From the NCBI GenBank assembly GCA_023667285.1, contig JAMPAK010000001.1, forward strand, positions 1,363,024 to 1,427,023: a stretch of DNA of 64,000 bases, in the 5' to 3' direction. The notes below the pieces were generated by a model that made no database searches, was not told the DNA's origin, and saw nothing but the letters and a program-made list of their open reading frames with translations. The stretch is from Muribaculaceae bacterium (lineage in GTDB: Bacteria; Bacteroidota; Bacteroidia; Bacteroidales; Muribaculaceae). The position numbers were made by a program, and so were the translations under genes. The stretch's first letter is position 1. The number at the start of each line of letters is the position of its first letter. Positions 26,247 through 36,300 of this stretch are shown here, piece by piece.

Positions 26247-26948
26247 TTACCCGAACTTTGAAATCTTTCTCAACATCGGTTCGTTGAGAATCTTTATCTT
26301 CCTGCCATCGACCACTATCAGATGCTCGCTGACAAAGTTGGAGAGTGTGCGGATGGCGTTAGAGGTGGTCATGTTGCTGAGGTTGGCAAGGTCCTCGCGC
26401 CCCATGTAGATTTTCAGAGTCATATTGTCATCCTCCTCATATCCATAGTTGTCCAGTAGCACCATGAGAGCCTCTGCAAGGCGGCCGCGGATATGTTTCT
26501 GCGTCAGATTGACAATCTTTGTGTCTGATGATCCGAGGTTTCTCGAGAGCTCATGGATAAAGAACATGGCCAGATTGTTGTTCTTCTTGATGAGGTCCTC
26601 CACAAGTGTCATCGGGAGAGTGCCAAGGGTAGATGGCTCAAGCGTGGCCGCGCTCGACACATAAGGCTCTCCTGCAAAATAGGCGCGATACCCGAAATAT
26701 TGCACCGGCTTGATGAGGCGGATAATCTGGACCCTGCCACCTATGCCGTCCTTATATTTCTTCACTTTGCCGTCGATGAGACACCAGAGGAATTCCGGCT
26801 CGTCCTTCTCGGCATATACGATTTGGTTCTTCTTGTAATGATGAATGGAGAAATTATCCATGACCAGACGCTTCTCTTCTCCACTAAGCACTTGCCATAG
26901 CTCGGCCAAATCTTCTGTTATTACCTGTTCAATTGTACTTTTGATCAT
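26247..26948 (-). CDS. Crp/Fnr family transcriptional regulator
   Basis: 233 residues from the ATG at 26948; a TTG at 26969 would add seven residues but is less likely. The N-terminal two thirds is a cyclic-nucleotide-type beta barrel (IVYAEKDEPEFLWCLIDGKV), then a dimer helix and a winged helix-turn-helix (GREDLANLSNMTTSNAIRTL) near residues 170-200. No Fnr-type cysteine cluster is seen, so oxygen sensing through Fe-S is unlikely. The effector and target genes are unknown. It heads the run transporter-holB-addB-hemW and has a TAATTTTG box 52 nt upstream. Confidence 0.9.
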   Translation of the reverse strand: MIKSTIEQVITEDLAELWQVLSGEEKRLVMDNFSIHHYKKNQIVYAEKDEPEFLWCLIDGKVKKYKDGIGGRVQIIRLIKPVQYFGYRAYFAGEPYVSSAATLEPSTLGTLPMTLVEDLIKKNNNLAMFFIHELSRNLGSSDTKIVNLTQKHIRGRLAEALMVLLDNYGYEEDDNMTLKIYMGREDLANLSNMTTSNAIRTLSNFVSEHLIVVDGRKIKILNEPMLRKISKFG

Positions 26949-27000
26949 ACTGTGCTTGTCGTTCAGCAATGCTCTACAACATGTAATATGCGTAGTTTTG

Positions 27001-27008
27001 CAAAATTA
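27001..27008 (-). promoter_or_regulatory. -7 box of crp-type regulator operon
   Basis: Minus-strand TAATTTTG, 52 nt before the ATG; TTTT stands 19 bp upstream in place of TTTG. The intergenic region 26949-27076 is AT-rich and also holds three CGTTA/TAACG repeats (27041-27066). Confidence 0.6.
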
Positions 27009-27076
27009 CAATCAAATTGGCAATATTAAAATTATATCACCGTTAAAAAACGTTAATATAATAACGAATTATAATT

Positions 27077-28126
27077 CTATTCCAGCATATCGCGCGAGAT
27101 GTCGAGGGCCGTCCTGATATCCTCCTCATTGACGGTGCAGTCTATCTCTGGGCGTCCGGGAGCTCTCAGAAGCGTGAAATTTACAGCTCCGGGGGCGATA
27201 TTCTTCTTGTCGTGGCTCATGAATTCGAGCAGACGCGGGTAGTCATCACATGTGATGGTCCCAAACCTGTAGCCCACGTCCCGCAGGTAGCCCACATAGC
27301 GGTTGAGCCATGAGGTTGGAAGCCCCTTCAGCAGATGTGAGAGGATGAGTTCCACGACCATACCACGAGCCACAGCATGGCCGTGAGTGACAGGATTGCC
27401 GCGCTCTATGGCAAACGACTCAAAGGCATGCCCTGCTGTATGTCCGAAGTTGAGTGTGCGTCTGAGTCCCTTCTCGGTCGGGTCCTCTGTCACCACCCTC
27501 TGCTTGAATCTGACGTTGCGCTCGAGCATTCCCAGCATTACATCAGGTTCTATATCAGTCGGGTAGCTCCCCATAAACTCGTTCAAAGCCTCGGACCCCA
27601 TCAGAAAGGCATGCTTGAGCATCTCGGCATAGCCCGACAGGAACTCCCGGCGGTCAAGCATGGCGAGGGGTGTAGCCGAGACTACCACTGCGTCAGCCTC
27701 TCTGAACACTCCTATCTCGTTCTTCAGCCCACCGAAATTCACCCCGGTCTTTCCTCCCACCGCTGCATCGACAGCGGCAAGGAGCGTCGTGGGAAGATTG
27801 ATGAAGCGGATGCCGCGCTTGTAAGTGGCAGCCGCAAAGCCTCCAAGATCCGTTATCACACCGCCACCGATGTTGATGACCAGCGAGTGGCGAGTGGCGC
27901 CCCCCTTGATGAGTGATTCCCACACCGCCGATGCCCCTGCGAGGCTCTTGCTCTCCTCTCCCTCAGGCAGTGAGATTACCCTCCACTGCTCCGGCAGGCT
28001 CAGCCCCGGGAGAATGAGTGTCTCCACCTTCTCGTCGGTCACCACGTGGACCGACTGTGGCCTCATCTCATCGACCAGGCTGACAATTGCACGGCGTGTG
28101 TCGTTGTCAAACAGTATTCTCTGCAT
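27077..28126 (-). CDS. aroB: 3-dehydroquinate synthase
   Basis: 349 residues, full length. The NAD-binding motif NIGGGVITDLGGFAAATYKRG and PTTLLAAVDAAVGGKTGVN are intact, as are the zinc-ligand blocks SGYAEMLKHA, NFGHTAGHAFE and THGHAVARGM. The enzyme cyclises DAHP to 3-dehydroquinate, step two of the shikimate pathway. Its ATG shares one base with the stop of the upstream HAD gene (TGATG), so the four genes from DUF5715 to aroB form a tightly coupled operon. Confidence 0.97.
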   Translation of the reverse strand: MQRILFDNDTRRAIVSLVDEMRPQSVHVVTDEKVETLILPGLSLPEQWRVISLPEGEESKSLAGASAVWESLIKGGATRHSLVINIGGGVITDLGGFAAATYKRGIRFINLPTTLLAAVDAAVGGKTGVNFGGLKNEIGVFREADAVVVSATPLAMLDRREFLSGYAEMLKHAFLMGSEALNEFMGSYPTDIEPDVMLGMLERNVRFKQRVVTEDPTEKGLRRTLNFGHTAGHAFESFAIERGNPVTHGHAVARGMVVELILSHLLKGLPTSWLNRYVGYLRDVGYRFGTITCDDYPRLLEFMSHDKKNIAPGAVNFTLLRAPGRPEIDCTVNEEDIRTALDISRDMLE

Positions 28127-28884
28127 CAGAGCGAAATTTGGAGCATTGATGTGATGAGCATCGGGAGAGCTGAAGCGAACTCAGGCATCGAGGGAAAGAC
28201 GACATCAGCCCCTGCATGCCACATCTCATCGGCCGGGATGGGTCCTGTGGTCACACCGACAGTGAAGGCTCCCGATCGTGCTCCCGCCTCAACCCCTAGG
28301 GGGGCGTTTTCGACCACTATGGCCTCCCAGGGCTTCACGCCTGCAAGCTCCATCCCCTTTAGGTAAGGCTCAGGATTGGGTTTCCCGTGGGTGACGTCGC
28401 GCGAGGTGATGATCATATCCTCTGAGAATAGCCCCGGGAAATCCGCTGTGACACGGTCTATGAGGCTCCGCTGTCCTGACCCGGTCACGATGACACGACT
28501 CAGACCCATGTCACGCAGTGTCGTCACCATCTCCAGGGCTCCAGGCATGCGGCTCACAGGTGGCAGTTCGCGGAAATACAGTGTCTTGCGGTGATAGAGC
28601 TCAGCCTTTTCCTCTTCTGTGGCCTCGCGTCCCAGTCCACGCTTGAAGAGCTCATTGATGGTGTCGGCTCCCGTGCGTCCCTCATAGAGATAGAACTCAT
28701 CGCGGGTACAGGGGATACCCACCTCGGATATCAGCCTGTACCAGGCAGCTGTGTGGTTGACCATCGAGTCATACAGAGTGCCGTCCATGTCTATGAGCGC
28801 CGCCCGAGGACGGCAATTTCTGAAGCCGTTGCGCTCAAGATAGCGGAGAATCTCTGTGGAGTATGGTAGTATCGGTGATGTCAT
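28126..28884 (-). CDS. HAD-superfamily phosphatase/phosphomutase-like hydrolase
   Basis: 252 residues. The nucleophile motif is D32-x-D34 in LIDMDGTLYDS; motif II VTGSGQRS and motif IV ITSRDVTHGKPNPEPY are present, with an inserted helical cap (residues about 45-110). The pattern is that of the beta-phosphoglucomutase/phosphoglycolate phosphatase group. The substrate cannot be assigned. It overlaps both neighbours (4 nt with the AsmA-like gene, 1 nt with aroB). Confidence 0.9.
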   Translation of the reverse strand: MTSPILPYSTEILRYLERNGFRNCRPRAALIDMDGTLYDSMVNHTAAWYRLISEVGIPCTRDEFYLYEGRTGADTINELFKRGLGREATEEEKAELYHRKTLYFRELPPVSRMPGALEMVTTLRDMGLSRVIVTGSGQRSLIDRVTADFPGLFSEDMIITSRDVTHGKPNPEPYLKGMELAGVKPWEAIVVENAPLGVEAGARSGAFTVGVTTGPIPADEMWHAGADVVFPSMPEFASALPMLITSMLQISL

Positions 28885-31800
28885 CTTCTGAAAAATCTAT
28901 TCTTGGGTTTATTGGTCTGAGTGGCTGTTGAGTCAGGTGTAGGCTGTGGTGGCAGCACACCCTCACGGATGAAATAGAGAGAGTCAGCATGAGAGATGGT
29001 GTCTCCGGCAGCGGCCGAGGTCTGCACCAGCTCCCGGCTCACCCCTGTGAAGTCGAGTCGCTTCATCCTCCCGCGCCTTACACCGCGCCTGAACACGTTG
29101 CGTATCTCATTGACAAGGTTGACACGGGCGGTGTCAGCAATGGAGACAGTGCGGGCCATATTCTTCTCATTGAACTTTGCGCGTCCGAGTCTTATCTTCA
29201 TATCGTCAGGCTTGCCTGAGATGTTCACGCCAAACTTAAATGGCAGCGGCGACTTCAGCACCGCAATGTGATAGTCGAAGTTCATGGCCATGTCGTTGCT
29301 CCCCGACACCCCGAGCTTATATCGGTCGAGATTGAATACAAATGGAAACATCTGGAGCTGCGAGTTGTCCACAATCATCTCCACGGTCATAGAGTCTATC
29401 ATATTGCGGTTCTTCTGCTTGAAGAGGAGCCACTTGCCAATGGTGCGGAACGTCTCATCGTCAATCACCACCAGGGAGTCGCCTGAGATTTTGACCGCGG
29501 CCTTCAGCGTGGGGATATCTATGTTCATGGCCGAGTCAACAGCAGTAGTGGCAGCAAGGTCGGCATTGATGACGCCGCGTATCCCCTTGAGAAGGGGCAT
29601 AAGCGAGTCGATAGATGGCACGAGGTCGAGGAACTCCTTGATGTGGAAGTCCTTGATGCGCAGCCCGAATGCAAATGTGGCGTCGTGGATGCTCGAGGCC
29701 GAGTAGAGGGCGTTGAGGTTCACAGATCCTACATCCGTGTGAGCGGTGAGCTCGCTGAGGTTCAGCGCCCCTTCATAGGCATTCAGCACCCCCTTGAAGT
29801 TGCGGAATATAAGGTCAGAGTAAATGATGTTCGATGCGCTGACGCTGAGCGTGGCCTCGACATTGGCAGGAATTATCAGAACCGCCATAGCAGTGTCTGA
29901 GACGGCATCTCCGCTCGGCCCTACGGACTCATCGGTCATCTCATCCCCCACATTTGTCATGCCCGCTGCGCTCCCCGCGTTTCGCTCCCCATGGGCGGCT
30001 CCGGCAAAGACTGCGGCCGCTATCTGGTTGACATCGATTGTATCGCTGCGCATCTCGAAGTTGAGATGCAGCGGCTGCGAGCCGTTGCGAGAGGTCAATG
30101 CCCGGGTTATGTTTGAGATGGTGCCGTCAAGCACAAAGTCGCTTCTTCCCACACGGATGCGTGTGTCCTCGATGGTGACCGAGTCGGAGTTGAACCTCAT
30201 GGAGAGGTCTGTGACGCGGCTTCGCAGAGGAAATAGAGGCGTGAAGGCCACCACACGCGCCGCGTGCATACGTCCGCGTGTCTCCCATTGTCTCAGCAGT
30301 CTGCGCAGTGAGCCGTCTACCTCCAGACCGGCCTGCGCCGGCAAGGTGTCGGTATCGGTGCGCTTCAGCGATTTTCTGCGCTCTGCGCGGAGCCTGGAGT
30401 CAAGAGCCAGGAGCGAGTCGCGCGACAGTCCGGGATTCTCGCGCCTCAGAGAGTCGAGCCGCGCCAGACGCCTCATATTGGCCGCCGAGGTGGAGGGATA
30501 TACCGTCACTCCGGCAAATGCCTCTGAGAGCAGTGCGCGGTTGAGTGCATCGGCATAGAAGGCTCGGTCTGCAGCGATTGAGAGTGAGAGCTGAGGTCTC
30601 CTGCCATCCCCACGGAAGCGTCTCAGGGAGATACCGGCGGAGCCCTTGCGGAGATAGAGTCTCAGCGAGTCCGTCTCGCTGTTGAGTGATAGGCGCCCCA
30701 GTGTCAGGCGTCCCCCTATGGGATTGACTTGGGTCGTGTCAGAACTCGAGTCCGTGTTCCTGCATCCGAGCCCGAGGGCCATCTCTGAGGCCCTTATCTC
30801 CATGCCGGGAAGGTCACACGACAGCGTGTCGGCCTTAATGGAGGCTGTGAGCAGCGAGTCTACAGTCTGCTCGCCGCGTGTGAAGGACGAGGATGTCCCA
30901 AGTCTGAACTGCATCCGGCGTGAATATGCTCCAAAGGAGTATTCAGGGATTTCGACGTCGAGATCTGTGACATTAGCCTCCCCCTGCAGCCTGATGAGAT
31001 GGAAACGGTCAGCCGTGAGCCACGAGCGGTGCAGGTCAAAACTGCAGTCCGCCCTCAGCTGTCCCTTGACGGTGCCGGGGATGGCGCTTAGCAAGCGTTT
31101 CGGGAGGCGTGAGAAATTGAGTCTCCCCTTGAATATTCCTGAGACTGTAGGGTCAGTCAGAGGGTTTGTCACTCTCCCCTCGAGCGCAAAGCCCATCCCC
31201 TCCCCCTGAGCCATAATCCGTTCAATCACGAGGGTTGAGCGGTCGAGGTCACCGCCATCAATCTCGGCTGTGGCGAGGAGAGCAAACCTATCTATTCTCA
31301 TTCCGTCATAGCGCAGATAGCTGCCCCTTTTCTCCGGAATTTCCACCACAAGGTTAAGCGATGGCAGGGAGTCACCCTCAAGCCTGTATGGAGCTGTCAA
31401 TGCCCCTCTCAGACTGATGTCAAACGCCGCGTCGACTGCCTCAATTCCTCCTGTCATATCTTTGGGAAACAGGTCTGTGATGGCCTTGACAGGGGTGAGG
31501 GGCAGGTTGATATCGAGCGAGCGTATGGTCATGGGTGTCTCGAGCGATATCTCAGTAGACACATCGACCGTCACATCCCCAGCGCAGAGCCTCATCCCAT
31601 CGAGCGTGATGTCCAGAGGCCGGTCAGACGACCACCCCACACGCCCATCGAGACCGAAGGGTGTTTCAGGGAGTCTGAGTGAGGGGAGGGAGGCCGATGT
31701 CCGCCCGCTGATCTCCACGGCATAGAGCGGGGCCTCTGTCCCCGCGAGCGAGAGTGTCCTGAATCCCACGGTGACATCGATGCTGTCAGGCAGGGAGATG

Positions 31801-32333
31801 TAGCGCACGGCCATCATTGAGTCCACCCTGAAGTGGCTGAATGAGAAATCAGGGATGGAGAGTGGGCCATTATCCTTCTTTTCGTCTGATGTCGGGAAGA
31901 TGTCTAGACCGCTCACCTCAGGAGTTGCCTGCACGAGATTTATACGGGGGTTCGACAGGGAGATGTCATAGAGTTCGATGGTGCCACTGAGGAGCCGCGG
32001 GATATTGACGGAGCCGTTCAGCCCCTCGAGCGATAGCAGGGAGTCGGCACACTGGGGTAGAGAACCCCTCACGGCGGCAGGCAGATTCTCAAATGCCTTG
32101 GTCCTCACCTCAAGTCCCCTCACATCGAGGACAAACCTTGGAAACGTGGAGTAGAAACTTATCTCTACGCGCTCCAGGGCTATCTCGGCATCAAGATACT
32201 CCCCGGCCATCCGCTCCACCAATGGCGTGAGCCGCTCTGGTTTGAGATAGTTGACGGCCACAGTGATGGCCGCGACTGCCAGCAGGACAATAGCGAGAAT
32301 CACCAGGCCAAAAATCTTCAGAAGCCTCCTCAT
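28881..32333 (-). CDS. AsmA-like outer-membrane biogenesis protein
   Basis: 1150 residues. A single N-terminal membrane helix (FGLVILAIVLLAVAAITVAV) is followed by a long beta-rich periplasmic region, AsmA-N-like at the start (LTPLVERMAGEYLDAEIALE) and AsmA-C-like near the end (AVLKSPLPFKFGVNISGKPD, where MKIRLGRAKF follows). Proteins of this group are thought to form lipid-carrying bridges between the membranes. The middle carries a charged stretch (RREN, RRKSLKR) with no known domain. It overlaps its two neighbours by 4 nt each. Confidence 0.87.
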   Translation of the reverse strand: MRRLLKIFGLVILAIVLLAVAAITVAVNYLKPERLTPLVERMAGEYLDAEIALERVEISFYSTFPRFVLDVRGLEVRTKAFENLPAAVRGSLPQCADSLLSLEGLNGSVNIPRLLSGTIELYDISLSNPRINLVQATPEVSGLDIFPTSDEKKDNGPLSIPDFSFSHFRVDSMMAVRYISLPDSIDVTVGFRTLSLAGTEAPLYAVEISGRTSASLPSLRLPETPFGLDGRVGWSSDRPLDITLDGMRLCAGDVTVDVSTEISLETPMTIRSLDINLPLTPVKAITDLFPKDMTGGIEAVDAAFDISLRGALTAPYRLEGDSLPSLNLVVEIPEKRGSYLRYDGMRIDRFALLATAEIDGGDLDRSTLVIERIMAQGEGMGFALEGRVTNPLTDPTVSGIFKGRLNFSRLPKRLLSAIPGTVKGQLRADCSFDLHRSWLTADRFHLIRLQGEANVTDLDVEIPEYSFGAYSRRMQFRLGTSSSFTRGEQTVDSLLTASIKADTLSCDLPGMEIRASEMALGLGCRNTDSSSDTTQVNPIGGRLTLGRLSLNSETDSLRLYLRKGSAGISLRRFRGDGRRPQLSLSIAADRAFYADALNRALLSEAFAGVTVYPSTSAANMRRLARLDSLRRENPGLSRDSLLALDSRLRAERRKSLKRTDTDTLPAQAGLEVDGSLRRLLRQWETRGRMHAARVVAFTPLFPLRSRVTDLSMRFNSDSVTIEDTRIRVGRSDFVLDGTISNITRALTSRNGSQPLHLNFEMRSDTIDVNQIAAAVFAGAAHGERNAGSAAGMTNVGDEMTDESVGPSGDAVSDTAMAVLIIPANVEATLSVSASNIIYSDLIFRNFKGVLNAYEGALNLSELTAHTDVGSVNLNALYSASSIHDATFAFGLRIKDFHIKEFLDLVPSIDSLMPLLKGIRGVINADLAATTAVDSAMNIDIPTLKAAVKISGDSLVVIDDETFRTIGKWLLFKQKNRNMIDSMTVEMIVDNSQLQMFPFVFNLDRYKLGVSGSNDMAMNFDYHIAVLKSPLPFKFGVNISGKPDDMKIRLGRAKFNEKNMARTVSIADTARVNLVNEIRNVFRRGVRRGRMKRLDFTGVSRELVQTSAAAGDTISHADSLYFIREGVLPPQPTPDSTATQTNKPKNRFFRR

Positions 32334-33178
32334 TGTTGTTCAGGTTTGCGCGCGGTGATGTGGAAGCATGGCTGTCCGCGCTCATATTTGACCCATAGTT
32401 TCCCTTCCTCGCGCATGGCTTTCAGCACTTCGGCGAGCACTCCTTTCAGGTCGTCGGTGCTTCTGGCCGGTGTGGGTGAGCCGGCTATGAAGGCGGCATA
32501 CGAGATGTCGAATGTAGTGGCCAGCTGATGGACCGATGAATCGATGGCATTTCGGTTGTGGCGCCGCAGCCGTTTGACTGTGCGCGGTGTGCGCAGCAGG
32601 CTTGTCACCTTTATACGGTAATCCCCGCCGCCGCGCGCTGAGATGGAGTCGCGGAAACGGCGCCCTATCTCCCGCAGCCGTGCAGCCGCCTCAGGCACAA
32701 GATAGGGCCTGGAGAAGACGAGGGTATCTACGAAATAGTCCTCGCACGATGTGATATGCACCAAAGGGCGACGCAGTTGCCAGTGTGAACGGGTGTCCGT
32801 GAGCGGCTCGATTCCATATTTCTCAGCCTCGGCCCAGTGGACATAGTTTGAGTCGTTGAAATATGAACGCATATTGCCGAAATAGTTGACATGCATCCGT
32901 TGCGTAGGCTCGGGCATGCGTTCGAGGTGACGCTTGTGGAAGGTGACTGTGTCGATGCGCTCAAGGTCATGCACGGTGGTGCCCTTCAGTATCTGGACCA
33001 CCGGAGCCTCCTCAGTGGTGATCTCCGTGCCGTCTGACTCCGAGCGATGTGTGGGCACACACATCACCACACACAGGGCTATGAAGAAAAGAACCGGCAG
33101 AAAGAAACGGAGGGTCTTCAGGGGGCTGAAACGCCGGCGTCGCCGGCGTGGTGATATATGATTGTCTGTAGATGCCAT
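32330..33178 (-). CDS. DUF5715 family protein, M15-peptidase-like
   Basis: 282 residues with a basic N-terminus (SPRRRRRRFSPLK) and one membrane helix (about 24-42), so a periplasmic domain anchored in the inner membrane. SSVHQLATTFD (214-224) resembles the zinc motif SxHxxGxAxD of M15 D,D-carboxypeptidases, with H217 and D224 as ligands, and CFHIT near the end may supply the third. A role in peptidoglycan turnover is inferred. First gene of the operon DUF5715, AsmA-like, HAD, aroB; overlaps the next by 4 nt. Confidence 0.82.
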   Translation of the reverse strand: MASTDNHISPRRRRRRFSPLKTLRFFLPVLFFIALCVVMCVPTHRSESDGTEITTEEAPVVQILKGTTVHDLERIDTVTFHKRHLERMPEPTQRMHVNYFGNMRSYFNDSNYVHWAEAEKYGIEPLTDTRSHWQLRRPLVHITSCEDYFVDTLVFSRPYLVPEAAARLREIGRRFRDSISARGGGDYRIKVTSLLRTPRTVKRLRRHNRNAIDSSVHQLATTFDISYAAFIAGSPTPARSTDDLKGVLAEVLKAMREEGKLWVKYERGQPCFHITARKPEQQ

Positions 33179-33215
33179 GGATTCATATGGGGATTCTGTG
33201 GGGATATTTAAACCA

Positions 33216-33223
33216 CAAAATTA
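33216..33223 (-). promoter_or_regulatory. -7 box of DUF5715-aroB operon
   Basis: Minus-strand TAATTTTG, 37 nt before the DUF5715 ATG; no TTTG at canonical spacing. It faces the divergent promoter of the C10 peptidase about 30 bp away. Confidence 0.55.
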
Positions 33224-33253
33224 CTAATTATTTGTCGTTTTGGTGTTAATATT

Positions 33254-33284
33254 TTTGCAAAGATGAGAATTATCCTTAATTTTG
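33254..33284 (+). promoter_or_regulatory. promoter of C10 peptidase gene
   Basis: TTTG (33254-33257), 19-bp spacer, TAATTTTG (33277-33284): full consensus. The expected start of transcription (about 33290) lies downstream of the ATG at 33263, which supports 33359 as the true translation start. Confidence 0.85.
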
Positions 33285-33358
33285 CCTTCTCCAAACACAC
33301 ACTTCACACATTATCCGACACACAGAAATACATATTTTCATCTAATCCATATCACCTG

Positions 33359-36300
33359 ATGCTTAAACAACCTATCAGACTCATCCTCGCGAGCGCGGCT
33401 ATAGTGGCCGGCGTCGCGCAGATGAACGCAGGACACCTCACACCTGATGAGGCCTTGCAGAGAGCCCGCTCCGAGTCTTCGTCTATGATGAAAGCCCCCG
33501 GAGTCTCATCTCAGTTCAAACTAGCTCACACCGAGACAGCCTCCACAGGCGTCCAGACAGTGTATGTCTTCAGCCGCGGAACCGACAACGGATTCATCAT
33601 CACATCGGCCGACGACCGCTTCCCCGCTGTCCTCGGCTACTCAGACAATGGCACATTCGACTTTGACGCCGCTCCCCCCGCCTTCAAGTGGTGGCTGGGC
33701 GAATACTCAAAGGAGGCAGCCTGGTATCTTGAGCATGAGAACACTGCTCAGGATGTCGCTGCATCTGACGCACTCACTCTCAACGAGTCCTCATCCTCAC
33801 AGAGTCCCACGACCGCCTCGCGCATTAATGTCACCCCTCTGGTGACCACCGTATGGAACCAGTCTGCACCATTCAACAACGACTGTCCCGTGTATAACGG
33901 CAGCAGGAGTGTGACTGGTTGTGTCGCTACCGCCATGGCCCAAGTGATCAACTATCATAAATATCCAGTCCACGGCAAAGGCTCCCATACCTACACTTAC
34001 AATGGCCAGACCATGTCGTTTGACTTCGCCAATGCCACCTTCGACTGGGCAAACATGATTGACAACTATAACAACGGCGCCGGGACAACAGAACAGAAGG
34101 CCGCTGTGGCCAATCTGATGTATGCCTGCGGCGTCAGTGTCGACATGCAGTATTCACCAAACGCAAGTGGAGCATATGGGGCTTCAGTGCCTTATGCACT
34201 TACCGAATATTTCGGTTTCGATAACGACGTGAAATATTTGGAAAGAGATTTTTATACTGCAGCAGAATGGGATGAATTAATTTACAATGAGCTTGCCGTG
34301 AGCCGTCCCATTATATTTGGTGGTCAGGCTAATGATGGTGGACATGAGTTTGTCTGTGATGGTTACAGAACTTCTGACGGTTTCTTCCATTTCAACTGGG
34401 GATGGGGAGGAGCATATGACGGTTACTTCATTCTCTCAAACCTGGAGCCTGGGGGTCAGGGTATTGGCGGTTATGCAGGTGGTTATAATCGTGACCAGCA
34501 TGCCATATGTAATATAAAGCAGCCATCCGGAAGCAATCTGGCATCCACTTATCCACTGACGACAAGCGGTGGTCTGCAGGCAACAAATACAACCCTTGGT
34601 TCCAGCACTAATATTTCATTCTCCAATTCAGGGACTCTTGGCTATTGTGGATTTAGAGATATCACTTTGCCTGTGGTTGCGAAAATCACATCATCCACCA
34701 ACAATGTGACGTATGGGAGTGCCACAAACCTTACTTTCCCAAGTGCCTTCTTCGACGCGAATTACGGCCTTAGGTATTATATAAACGGTAGCTTCAGTAT
34801 CGGTATTCCATCAGGCATATCGGCAGGTACATATAAAATGACGATTGCATATATTGCACCGGATGGTAGTTATCAGGATGTACCATTCTTGTCCACGGAA
34901 AATGCTTATCTGAACATGGTGGTCGGCAGTGATAACAGCGTGACATTCACAAAGGGAACGCCAAAGGAATTATATGACATATCTGTGACACAACTCTTTG
35001 CCAGAGAGGCAGTTACATCCGGAGTAAGTGCGAGCTACTATATATATGTTAAAAATAACAGTGAGACAGTCGCATTCAACAACTCCGTTAATGTATATGT
35101 CTGCCAGAGAGGCTCAATAACTCCATTGGGAGGAACTGGTCTTATTCTTTCAATGGCTCCGAAAGGATATGCCAGTGGTACTTTCTCACTCACCCTCAAC
35201 CTCCCCGACGGTCTGTACGACATGCTTTGCTATGATCCCAACGGGACTCAAATTGGTGGCCCCTTCCCGTTGATCATCGGAAATGTTGCCGAGCCTACCG
35301 GTGTCACTCTTGATGTGACATCTAAGGAACTCACTGAGGGTGAGGAGTTCACTCTGACCGCTACCGTCGCCCCGGATGATGCTGCGGATAAGACTGTGAC
35401 ATGGACCTCTTCAAATGACGCTGTCGCCACTGTCAGTGCCGACGGTGTCGTCAAGGCCATCGCCGTCGGAACCGCGACCATCACGGCCACAACAACCAAC
35501 GGCAAGACAGCAACCTGCGCCGTGACTGTCAAGGCCTCTGAGGTCCTTCCCACGGGTATTACCCTCAGTGATACAGAAGTAACTCTTCCCGCTGGTAATG
35601 TTACTATGATTGGTGTGACAGTGCTTCCCGCTGATGCAACCAACAAAGCCGTGACATGGACATCCTCAAATGAGGAGGTTGCAAAAGTTCAGCGTGTTGT
35701 TGAGCAGGACTACACCTTAGTGGTAAGGGCTCTTTCTCCCGGCACGGCCGTCTTCACAGCTACAACCGTCAATGGTCTTACAGCCACTTGCACGGTCACC
35801 GTCTCTGAGGAGCATGTATATGTCAACGGAGTCACTCTTGATGTGACAGAGAAGGAACTGACCCTTGGCGAGGAATTCACCCTAACCGCCACTGTTACCC
35901 CTGAGGATGCATCAGACAAGAGTGTATCATGGAGATCATCAATGGAGAGTGTTGCAACCGTGGACCAAAACGGTGTTGTCAAGGCTGTCGGCCTGGGCGT
36001 GACGACAATCAAAGTAACCACCAAGGGCTGGGGACCTGAATATAGCGCCACATGCACTGTGACAGTTGTTGAGCCAACCGTCGAAGCAACCGGGGTAACC
36101 CTCGATGTAAACTCCAAGGAACTAACTGTGGGTGAGGAGTTCACCCTGACTGCAACCGTCTCACCAAACAATGCAACGGACAAGACTGTCACCTGGACCA
36201 CCTCAAATGCCGCTGTCGCCACTGTCAGCGCAGCAGGTGTCGTCAAGGGCATTGCTGCCGGAAATGCAACAATTACAGCAACTACCACCAACGGCAAGAC

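Noticed and set aside
29824..30558. A 244-codon frame antisense to the AsmA-like gene
   Set aside because: No domain, low-complexity Ser/Ala/Arg composition and full overlap with a well-supported gene.
33263..33358. Upstream start of the C10 peptidase gene
   Set aside because: It precedes the predicted transcription start, and the extra 32 residues hide the signal peptide.
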